This document shows, in pieces, positions 16,279 to 22,384 of a stretch of 26,861 nt of DNA. Position 1 is the first letter of the stretch, and every line of letters starts with the position of its first letter. The notes under the pieces are model-generated. The model searched no databases. It was given only the letters and a program-made list of their open reading frames with translations, and was not told where the DNA came from. This DNA comes from an uncultured Collinsella sp. Its GTDB lineage: Bacteria > Actinomycetota > Coriobacteriia > Coriobacteriales > Coriobacteriaceae. The position numbers were made by a program, and so were the translations under genes. The DNA lies in assembly GCA_937982065.1 (NCBI GenBank), contig CALJMO010000044.1, positions 1 to 26,861 of the forward strand, given 5' to 3'.

Positions 16279-17084
16279 TCGTCGCCGAGCTCGAGCGTGC
16301 CCTGCTGGCACGCTATCCCAAGACCGATGCCGAGAGTTGGGACCATGCAGGACTCTCCGTTGGCGACCCTGCCGCTGAGATTACCGGTGTTGCCTGCGCA
16401 CTCGATGCGACCGAAGCCAATGTGCACCGCGCCCAGGAGGCCGGCGCCAATGTGCTGCTAACGCATCATCCCATCTATATCAAGGCGCCTGAGGCCTTTT
16501 GTCCGGCGGATGCCACACGTCCCCAATGCAGCGCGGCGCTGTACGAGGCAGCTCGTTGCGGCGTGAGCATCATCTCGCTTCACACCAACCTGGACCGCTC
16601 GCACGAAGCGCGCGTTCGCCTGAGTGAGCTGCTGGGCGCTGAGCCCATGAGCTCGTTGGAGCACGTGGACGACCCCGAAGCGACCGGCCTGGGCGCGCTT
16701 GCAACGCTGAACGACCCCTGCAGCCTGCGTAACCTTGCCGCGCGCGCCGCAGCGGCGTTTGGCAGCGACCCCCGCGTATGGGGCGAGGCCGATTACCCGT
16801 GCCGGACCGTCGCCATTCTGGGCGGCTCCCTGGGTGACTTTGGAGAGCTTGCCATCGCCGCGGGCGCGGACGTTGTCGTGTCGGGCGAGGCGGGCTACCA
16901 CGTAGCGCAAGACCTTGCGTTGCGCGGACTGCCGGTGATCTTGCTCGGCCATGATCGCTCCGAGGAGCCGTTCGTGGATATCTTGATGAACTCTGCGGTT
17001 GACGCCGGGGTCGACCCCCGTCATACGATTAAAATACTGAACCCTTGCCAATGGTGGACTGTGACAAAAGGAGAGAACTTATGA
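16275..17084 (+). CDS. Nif3-like dinuclear metal-center protein
   Basis: The 269-residue protein is of the NIF3/YqfO family. Metal-ligand regions are visible: THHPIYIK (about residues 64-71), HTNLDRS (about 101-107) and GHDRSEEPF near the C-terminus (about 240-248). The fold and family are clear, but the function is not. Some members are annotated as GTP cyclohydrolase I type 2. It overlaps the cysteine desulfurase gene by four bases and the next gene by four bases (ATGA at both ends), so all three are translationally coupled. The Nif3 plus zinc-ribbon coiled-coil pair recurs across Gram-positive bacteria. Confidence 0.9.
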   Translation: MIVAELERALLARYPKTDAESWDHAGLSVGDPAAEITGVACALDATEANVHRAQEAGANVLLTHHPIYIKAPEAFCPADATRPQCSAALYEAARCGVSIISLHTNLDRSHEARVRLSELLGAEPMSSLEHVDDPEATGLGALATLNDPCSLRNLAARAAAAFGSDPRVWGEADYPCRTVAILGGSLGDFGELAIAAGADVVVSGEAGYHVAQDLALRGLPVILLGHDRSEEPFVDILMNSAVDAGVDPRHTIKILNPCQWWTVTKGENL

Positions 17085-17800
17085 GCGCCGGCGCTACGCT
17101 ACTCAAGCTGCAACAGATCGATTTGGAGCTCGCCCGCAACAAGAGCGAACTTGCCAATATGCCGGAGCTCAAGGAGCTCGCTTCCAAGCGCAAGACCTAT
17201 GTGAAGCTCAAGGCCGAGATGACCAAGCTCTACGCCCAGCGCAAGGATCTGGACATTGAGCTCGACGACCTCAACACCACCGAGATTCAGACCAATAACG
17301 CCATCGAGGCCGCCAAGAAGCGCCACGTTGACGGCTCTGACTACCGCGAGGTTCAGGACCTGGAGAACGAGCTCGCCACCCTGGCCAAGCGTCTGGACAA
17401 GATCGAGCACACTCGCAAGGACGTCGTAGTCGCCCACAAGGAGGCGCTCGACCGCGAGGCCCGTGCGCAGGCCATCATCGCCAAGTTCGAGGAGGGCGTG
17501 AAGGCCGATACCAAGGCCGCTCGTGCCAAGGCCGCCGACCTGCAGGCTCAAATTGACGCCGCCACCAAGGAGCGTACCGCGCTTGCTGCCACGCTGCCCG
17601 CCGACGTGCTCACCGACTACGAACGTCTGCTCAAGCAGTTCCGTGGCCTGGCCGTCGAAACCATTCAGGGCAACATCCCCACGGTCTGCCACACCGCGCT
17701 GCAGGCGTCGTCCATGAGCGACCTCAACCATGACGGCAGTGAGATTACGCACTGCCCGTACTGCCACCGCCTGCTCGTGCTCCCTAGCAAGGAAGCCTAA
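17081..17800 (+). CDS. Coiled-coil protein with C-terminal C4 zinc ribbon
   Basis: The 239-residue protein starts at ATG 17081 behind AAAGGAGAG. Residues about 5-175 are almost entirely charged heptad-like helix (LQQIDLELARNKSELANM, continuing through many K, E and A residues), giving a long antiparallel coiled coil. The last 50 residues contain CHTALQ and CPYCHRLLVLP, the cysteines of a degenerate C4-type zinc ribbon. Only three cysteines plus histidines are seen, so one ligand may be His. This is the zf-RING_7/DUF164 family. Its role is unknown, and its coupling to the Nif3-like gene suggests a shared function. Confidence 0.85.
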   Translation: MSAGATLLKLQQIDLELARNKSELANMPELKELASKRKTYVKLKAEMTKLYAQRKDLDIELDDLNTTEIQTNNAIEAAKKRHVDGSDYREVQDLENELATLAKRLDKIEHTRKDVVVAHKEALDREARAQAIIAKFEEGVKADTKAARAKAADLQAQIDAATKERTALAATLPADVLTDYERLLKQFRGLAVETIQGNIPTVCHTALQASSMSDLNHDGSEITHCPYCHRLLVLPSKEA

Positions 17801-17802
17801 CG

Positions 17803-19017
17803 ATGACGGCGGCACCCAACAATTCAATGCTACTTGAGGGAAAAACGATCCTGCTGGGCATTACCGGCGGGATCGCCGCCTATAAGTCGTGCAATATCGT
17901 GCGTCTGCTGCAAAAGCGCGGCGCACGCGTTAAGGTCGTTATGAGCGAGCATGCCACCGAGTTTGTGGGCCCGCTCACCTTCCGCGCGCTCACCAATGAG
18001 CCGGTCGCAGTGGGTCTGTTCGACGACCCCTCCGACCCCATCCACCACATTTCGCTCGCGCAGGAGCCCGACCTGGTGGTCGTGGCGCCTGCCACGGCAA
18101 ATATCATCGCTAAGATGGCCAACGGAATCGCCGATGACCTCATCTCCACCACGCTGCTTGCCACGCCGCGACCCATCGTGATCGCCCCCGCCATGAACAA
18201 TGGCATGTGGAAGGCGCCGGCGACGCAGGCCAACATGGCCACGCTGCGCGAGCGCGGTGTCCATGTGGTGGGTCCCGGCAGCGGCTACCTTGCCTGCGGC
18301 GACGTGGACACGGGCCGCATGAGTGAGCCCGAGGACATCATCGAGGCTGTCTGCGATGTGCTCAACCCCGCGCCTCAGGACCTGGCAGGTAAGCGCATCG
18401 TCATCACCGCCGGACCCACGCACGAACCGATCGATCCTGTGCGCTTTATCGGTAACCGTTCGTCGGGCAAGATGGGCATCGCCCTGGCAGGGGAGGCCGC
18501 ACGCCGCGGCGCTGCGGTCACGCTCGTGTTGGGACCGACATCGCTCGATGTTCCCCGCGGCGTGGAGTGCGTGCGCGTGCAGACCGCCGCAGAGATGCTC
18601 CAGGCGGCCCTGAGCGCCTTCCAGACGGCCGAAGCGGCAATTTGTGCGGCCGCCGTCGCCGACTACACACCCGCCGCTCCTGCCGACCATAAGCTCAAAA
18701 AGGCCAACGAGCGCTTGGATCGCATCGAACTGGTCGAAACGGTCGATATTTTGGCCGAGCTCTCGCGCCAGAAGGGCGAGCGATGCGTGATCGGCTTTGC
18801 GGCCGAGACCGATAACGTTGTCGAGTACGCCGAGCGCAAATTGGCACGCAAAGGTTGCGATGCCATTATCGCCAACGATGTCTCACGCGCCGATTCGGGC
18901 TTTGGAACCGACACTAACAAGGCCTGGATTGTAAGCACAGCGGGCACGCAAGAACTCCCCGTGCTAACAAAACCCCAGCTCGCAAATACAATTTTGGACT
19001 TGCTTCAAAATATTTAA
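17803..19017 (+). CDS. coaBC: Bifunctional phosphopantothenoylcysteine decarboxylase/synthetase
   Basis: The 404-residue enzyme adds cysteine to 4-phosphopantothenate (CoaB) and decarboxylates the product (CoaC) in coenzyme A synthesis. The N-terminal CoaC part has GITGGIAAYKS (residues about 20-30), IHHISLAQEPDLVVVAPAT, APAMNNGMW and GSGYLACGD. The C-terminal CoaB part begins at ITAGPTHEPIDPVRFIGNRS (about residue 203), with AAAVADYTP and the KLKK lysines. AAGGAAG precedes ATG 17803, and a later ATG (17827) is a possible alternative start. It is the last gene of the co-directional run. tRNA-Pro follows under its own promoter. Confidence 0.95.
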   Translation: MTAAPNNSMLLEGKTILLGITGGIAAYKSCNIVRLLQKRGARVKVVMSEHATEFVGPLTFRALTNEPVAVGLFDDPSDPIHHISLAQEPDLVVVAPATANIIAKMANGIADDLISTTLLATPRPIVIAPAMNNGMWKAPATQANMATLRERGVHVVGPGSGYLACGDVDTGRMSEPEDIIEAVCDVLNPAPQDLAGKRIVITAGPTHEPIDPVRFIGNRSSGKMGIALAGEAARRGAAVTLVLGPTSLDVPRGVECVRVQTAAEMLQAALSAFQTAEAAICAAAVADYTPAAPADHKLKKANERLDRIELVETVDILAELSRQKGERCVIGFAAETDNVVEYAERKLARKGCDAIIANDVSRADSGFGTDTNKAWIVSTAGTQELPVLTKPQLANTILDLLQNI

Positions 19018-19025
19018 AAAAGTTC

Positions 19026-19055
19026 TTGCACAAGGGCAAAGTTTCGGGTTAATAT
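19026..19055 (+). promoter_or_regulatory. Promoter of tRNA-Pro
   Basis: TTGCAC at 19026-19031 and TAATAT at 19050-19055 have an 18-base spacer. TATATT at 19053-19058 is an alternative -10. Initiation would lie about 35 bases before the tRNA. No terminator separates it from the coaBC stop. Confidence 0.55.
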
Positions 19056-19097
19056 ATTCCCTGTTGCGAGCGAGAGCAGAGCAACAAACAAAAGCTT

Positions 19098-19174
<77 letters not shown>

Positions 19175-19184
19175 GAAGTTTGCA

Positions 19185-19213
19185 GGTCAGGCACCTAGTG
19201 CCTGACCTTTTTT
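19185..19213 (+). terminator. Terminator of tRNA-Pro
   Basis: GGTCAGGCAC and GTGCCTGACC form a perfect 10-bp stem with a CTA loop, followed by six T. Confidence 0.9.
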
Positions 19214-19537
19214 GTTTTAAGCAATTGCTTAATTTTGATTAAGCAACAGGACGCCAAAATCTAGCTGCGCGATATTCGCTTTTTGCGGTTACTTGCGTGT
19301 TTTGCACACGCTTGAGCCGATTTATTACCGCGATGTGAATCTACATACGCGTAGCTGGTATACAGCCGAGTACAGGCTGTATTTATCGCGGCGATTTACA
19401 TAGGTATAACGACTGTAACGAACAAGCGTGTCGCTGTATTTATTCCAGTAGTTCACTTGATCGGTGGACAAGTGGGCTGTTGCAACGAAACGCCAAACAG
19501 GATGAGCTCTATACGAGGACGCCGCAGAGGTAATGGC
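19214..19537. other. Gene-free AT-rich stretch
   Basis: I see no supported gene. There are small palindromes near 19217-19245 (TTAAGCAATTGCTTAA and a nearby GCTTAAT/ATTAAGC pair). A minus-strand open frame here continues out of the 116-bp repeat but ends in sequence with no protein character. It may be a decayed remnant of a third pilin unit, since the repeat at 19538 is followed elsewhere by a pilin gene. Confidence 0.4.
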
Positions 19538-19653
19538 GGGGGAGTGCGGCAGGCGCTCTGAGAGCCGCTGTATGACCCCATTTCTCCTCAACTCGATAAC
19601 CTGTGCTATGAACCTCAAACCCCTTCGTTCTGCTGCTAAAAGAAAGGCCCGCG
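19538..19653 (-). repeat. About 116-bp direct repeat, copy A
   Basis: It matches 20776-20891 at roughly 80% by eye. Each copy lies immediately after a pilin-gene terminator in the direction of transcription. Shared parts include GCTCTGAGAGC (an 11-base hairpin) and CTCAAACC. In one minus-strand frame both copies read similar peptides (AQVIELR, QRLSERL). Either it encodes a short peptide or it is a noncoding unit boundary. Confidence 0.6.
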
Positions 19654-19672
19654 CAGGATAGCACGGGCCTTT
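19640..19672 (-). terminator. Terminator of pilin-like gene 1
   Basis: On the minus strand AAAGGCCCG and CGGGCCTTT pair (19643-19651 with 19664-19672), and a G-U pair continues the stem inward. It is followed by CTTTT. It lies about 30 bases after the stop codon of the gene ending at 19703. Confidence 0.8.
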
Positions 19673-19702
19673 ATCCATATGTCAGCTTATAGGACAAACT
19701 GT

Positions 19703-20677
19703 CTAGAAACACCAAGCGGGAAACACGAAGTCGGTTGCCGTGTAGCCGTGGTTGCTCCAGTCACCGTTGCTATGGACATAGCGGAAGTACTGGGAGCCAT
19801 CCAGACATACGGAGCGAGTCCAGTGGCTAGAGCCGGACGAAGCCCCGGAAAATTTTTCCTGCGTCACGCCCTTGAAGGCGTAATACTCGTACTGGGAGCC
19901 GTCGGACTGGAGGTGCCCATTGGCCTGGAGGTTTCCGTAGACCTCGGTCGTCGAGAGCAGGAAGACCTTGTCGGTCGTGGCCGTCACGGTGCCGGGGTAT
20001 GTGTCCAACTTGTTGTCGGTCATTTTCGTGACGGCTTTCGCCCTAGATTGGATCTCAGCCGGCAGGAGCGCCCAGAGGTCGCCGGAGTTGAGGCGGCCGC
20101 GCAGCTCGGAATGCTCCCATCCGCCGAAATTGTAATATGAGTCACTCATGCGCTGCTTGCCCATTGCGCCGTTGGTCGCCTCAAATGTGAGTCCCGCCTT
20201 GCCGGTGCCGTCCGCGAGGTCGTCGTGGTTGATGCCGACGATGCGGTACTCGAGCGTCTCGCCATTGGTCAACTTGACGGAGAATTTCGTCCCCGCATCC
20301 ATCGCTGCCTTCGCCTTGGCGTATGCGGGAGAAGCCGTGCCATCCTTGGCGATGTCCTCGGCCACGGCCTTCTGCTCCTCGAGCGTCCAGTCCTTCGCGT
20401 CCTTGGCGACGGCCGCTTGGACGGTCGCGGAATCGGCCCCGGCGGAACCGCCGCCGGACGCTCCTCCGCTCTCGACGCCGCCGGTCGTCCCGTTGTTCAC
20501 CGTGTTGCCGACCAGGTTGAACTGGTTGCGGATGGCACCGGCCACGCCGGGTCCCGCGAACACGATCACCAGGCCGATAACCGCGATGATCAGGACGTAC
20601 TCGATGATTGACTGTCCTCGGAGAAGAGTACCTCTAGGAGATACCCCCCCCCGAAGGTTAATTGCCGCTGCATGCAT
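19703..20677 (-). CDS. Flp-type prepilin fused to a DUF6273-like (lectin-fold) domain, copy 1
   Basis: The 324-residue product starts at ATG 20677 with GAAGGGAG 6 bases upstream. A basic leader of 21 residues ends in RG, then QSIIEYVLIIAVIGLVIVF. Cleavage after G21 with Glu at +5 and Tyr at +6 is the class of Flp/Tad prepilins cut by a TadV/PilD-type peptidase. A Gly/Ser linker (about residues 65-80) and a short helical region follow. The C-terminal domain (about 115-324) has a GGW-S-LR-LN block, TTDKVFLLS, SHWTRSV and a terminal VFPAWCF, the pattern of DUF6273, which I believe is related to C-type lectin folds. A run of nine G (20644-20652) lies in codons 9-12, so slippage would switch the frame. 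The ATG four bases downstream (20673) leads to a stop after 28 codons. This is probably a surface adhesin or pilus-tip protein, by inference. Confidence 0.8.
   Translation of the reverse strand: MHAAAINLRGGVSPRGTLLRGQSIIEYVLIIAVIGLVIVFAGPGVAGAIRNQFNLVGNTVNNGTTGGVESGGASGGGSAGADSATVQAAVAKDAKDWTLEEQKAVAEDIAKDGTASPAYAKAKAAMDAGTKFSVKLTNGETLEYRIVGINHDDLADGTGKAGLTFEATNGAMGKQRMSDSYYNFGGWEHSELRGRLNSGDLWALLPAEIQSRAKAVTKMTDNKLDTYPGTVTATTDKVFLLSTTEVYGNLQANGHLQSDGSQYEYYAFKGVTQEKFSGASSGSSHWTRSVCLDGSQYFRYVHSNGDWSNHGYTATDFVFPAWCF
20644..20652 (-). repeat. Homopolymeric G9 tract in pilin-like gene 1
   Basis: Nine consecutive C on the + strand (G on the coding strand) lie 25 bases after the start codon. At nine G the first ATG (20677) is in frame with the pilin. 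At ten G the second ATG (20673) would be. At eight or eleven neither is. Confidence 0.9.
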
Positions 20678-20775
20678 ATGCGGCTCCCTTCGCTCAGGGT
20701 TAACAGATACATCGCCGAGCGTAGGGCTATTCCAAGTATTTGCACTGGTCTTGCCGCAGCGGCAACGGAGCTCGT

Positions 20776-20891
20776 GGGGGAGTGCAGTAGACGCTCTGAG
20801 AGCCGCTGTAGGGCCCCATTTCCCCTCAATTCGATTACCTGCGCCACGTGCCTCAAACCGTTCGCTCGGTTGCCAAAAGAAAAGCCCGCGC
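20776..20891 (-). repeat. About 116-bp direct repeat, copy B
   Basis: This is the partner of 19538-19653. It lies between the (interrupted) terminator of pilin gene 2 and the leader of pilin gene 1. No copy is present upstream of pilin gene 2. The repeat therefore probably marks the joint of a tandem duplication of the unit promoter-pilin-terminator-repeat. Confidence 0.6.
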
Positions 20892-20897
20892 GGAATC
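20880..20897 (-). terminator. Right half of the terminator of pilin-like gene 2, split by the IS
   Basis: AAAAGCCCGC here (+ strand) pairs with GCGGGCTTTT at 22353-22362. Removing the IS and one ATC copy restores a hairpin with a 10-bp stem and a 10-base loop, followed on the minus strand by TCTTTT. The insertion point is in the loop, so the arms are now about 1.45 kb apart. Confidence 0.7.
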
Positions 20898-20944
20898 TGA
20901 ACTGCCTCCCATTTCTTGGACATGAGAAATGGGAGGCTTTCTTT

Positions 20945-21436
20945 ATGCGCGTTGATTTGAGGGTGAAGCATGATGTCGAGGCCAGGAAGGCGGCCATAGG
21001 GCTCTTCGAGCTCGGGCACGGGTATAAATCTGCCGCGATTGCCCTTTCGCTTCCCGCGGAAGCCGTGAGAAGATGGCAGGAGATATACCGCGCGTTCGGG
21101 AGCGAGGTGCTGCTGCGCATGGACGGAAAGCAGGGCAGGTACACATACGAGCAGAAGGTCGCCGCCGCCTCCGCCGTCGTCGACGGCGGCATGACGAAGA
21201 CCGAGGCGATGGCGGCGTTCGGCATAATGTCGATGTCGCCGCTCAAGAAGTGGTGCGCGCTATACCGCCGGGGCGGCGCGGAGGCCCTGCGCCCGAGGCC
21301 CAAGGGCCGGCCGAGCGGTTCCAGGGCGAGGCCGCGGACCCGCGAGGAGGAGCTCGAGGAGCGGTGCCGTAGGCTCGAGGCCGAGGTGGCCTACCTAAAA
21401 AAATTACGCGCCCTGGTCGAGAGGGACGGGCTCTGA
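20945..21436 (+). CDS. IS3-family transposase OrfA
   Basis: The 163-residue protein carries two helix-turn-helix regions. The first (about residues 15-50) has GHGYKSAAIALSLP, and the second (about 60-95) has MTKTEAMAAFGI followed by SPLKKWCALYRRGG. A Leu-zipper-like helix at the end holds YLKKLRALVER. It binds the terminal repeats and supplies the N-terminus of the OrfAB transposase. GGGAGG before ATG 20945 fixes the start. The A7 run (21397-21403, read as A AAA AAA) is a standard -1 frameshift heptamer, 30 bases before the orfA stop codon. OrfA alone usually acts as a regulator in this family. Confidence 0.9.
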   Translation: MRVDLRVKHDVEARKAAIGLFELGHGYKSAAIALSLPAEAVRRWQEIYRAFGSEVLLRMDGKQGRYTYEQKVAAASAVVDGGMTKTEAMAAFGIMSMSPLKKWCALYRRGGAEALRPRPKGRPSGSRARPRTREEELEERCRRLEAEVAYLKKLRALVERDGL

Positions 21437-22308
21437 CCAGGGCGAAGGCCGAAGCGGTCGCGGCCCTGCGCGCCGAGGGGCACGCGCTCGGGCACCTGCT
21501 CGCATGCGCCGAGCTCAAGCGGTCGACCTACTACTACGCCCTCGCGCACCCGCCGAGGCCCACGCGCCCCGAGCTCCGGGAGGCGGCCGCCGAGATCTTC
21601 TCGCGCACCGCCAACGGCTGCGGGCACCGGCAGATAGCGATGTGCCTCAGGGCGGAAGAGGGGGCCGTGATAGCCGACAAGACCGTGCTCAAGATGATGC
21701 GCGAGATGGGGATTCGCTGCGGCATCAGACGCGAGACGGCCTACCACAGGTACAACTCGTACAAGGGCGTCGTCGGCAGGACGTTCGAGAACGTGATCGC
21801 GAGGGATTTCGACGCCGGGGCCCCGTGGCGGAAGCTGGGGACGGACGTCACCGAGTTCAAGGTGGCCGGCGGCAAGGCCTACTGGGCCCCGACGCTGGAC
21901 TTCTGCACCAAGGAGATCGTGGCGAGCGACATATCGACCACGCCCGACATGGCCCAGCAGGCGAGGATGCTCGACGAGCTGCTGTCCAAGATCCCCGAGG
22001 GCGCCGCCCCGACCATGCACTCGGACCGGGGCTGGCAGTACCAGCACGCCTCGTACACATCCAGGCTCGAGGCCGCCGGCATCGTCCAGAGCATGTCCAG
22101 GAAGGCGAACTGCATCGACAATGCCGCCACCGAGCAGCTCTTCGGCCACGTCAAGGACGAGTTCTACAGGGGCCGCGAGTGGAAGACGTTCGAGGATTTC
22201 AAACGCGACCTGGAGGAATACATAGTCCACTGGAACACGAGCCGGAGGCAGGTAAGATTGAAGGGCCTGACCACGGAGGAGTACCGGAATCAGGCCCTCG
22301 CGGCCTAG
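21403..22308 (+). CDS. IS3-family transposase OrfB (expressed as OrfAB by -1 frameshift)
   Basis: From the slip site the -1 frame stays open for 301 residues to the TAG at 22306-22308. There is no ATG in this frame until 21640, which is inside the domain, so expression by frameshift as an OrfAB fusion of about 454 residues is expected. An HTH_21-like part (LLACAELKRSTYYYALA) precedes the rve integrase core. The catalytic triad is visible as Asp in LGTDVTEFK, Asp in TMHSDRGWQY and Glu in FGHVKDEFY. NAATEQLFG is the family motif before the last Glu. Confidence 0.9.
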   Translation: MTRPGREGRALTRAKAEAVAALRAEGHALGHLLACAELKRSTYYYALAHPPRPTRPELREAAAEIFSRTANGCGHRQIAMCLRAEEGAVIADKTVLKMMREMGIRCGIRRETAYHRYNSYKGVVGRTFENVIARDFDAGAPWRKLGTDVTEFKVAGGKAYWAPTLDFCTKEIVASDISTTPDMAQQARMLDELLSKIPEGAAPTMHSDRGWQYQHASYTSRLEAAGIVQSMSRKANCIDNAATEQLFGHVKDEFYRGREWKTFEDFKRDLEEYIVHWNTSRRQVRLKGLTTEEYRNQALAA

Positions 22309-22346
22309 TCGCTATTTAGGGCGTCCAAGATTTGGGGCGCAGTTCA

Positions 22347-22362
22347 ATCGTGCGGGCTTTTC
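22347..22362 (-). terminator. Left half of the terminator of pilin-like gene 2, split by the IS
   Basis: This is the other arm of the interrupted hairpin, beginning with the second ATC copy. It lies about 25 bases after the stop of the gene ending at 22385. Transcripts from that gene would meet only one arm and then run antisense into the IS. Confidence 0.7.
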
Positions 22363-22384
22363 ACTAACCATGCTAGAAGACAGG

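Larger units (their letters stand above)
20898..22346 (+). mobile_element. IS3-family insertion sequence (IS150-like), intact
   Basis: The element is 1449 bp. The left end TGAACTGCCTCCCATTTC and the reverse complement of the right end, TGAACTGCGCCCCAAATC, match as terminal inverted repeats of about 24 bp, both ending in TTGGAC. A 3-bp target duplication ATC flanks it (20895-20897 and 22347-22349). It carries orfA and orfB with an A7 slippery site, and the DDE residues are intact. All parts look functional, so the insertion is probably recent. Confidence 0.92.

Noticed and set aside
19538..20891. CRISPR-like repeat arrangement
   Set aside because: There are only two diverged repeats more than 1 kb apart, with no spacers of regular length and no cas genes.
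20148..20900. A 250-residue plus-strand frame opposite pilin gene 1
   Set aside because: The minus frame has the prepilin signature and domain landmarks. The plus frame is Pro/Ala-rich antisense, and the same shadow recurs opposite copy 2.
21504..22319. A 271-residue plus-strand frame inside the IS
   Set aside because: It is a shadow of orfB. The DDE motifs and OrfAB continuity are in the other frame.
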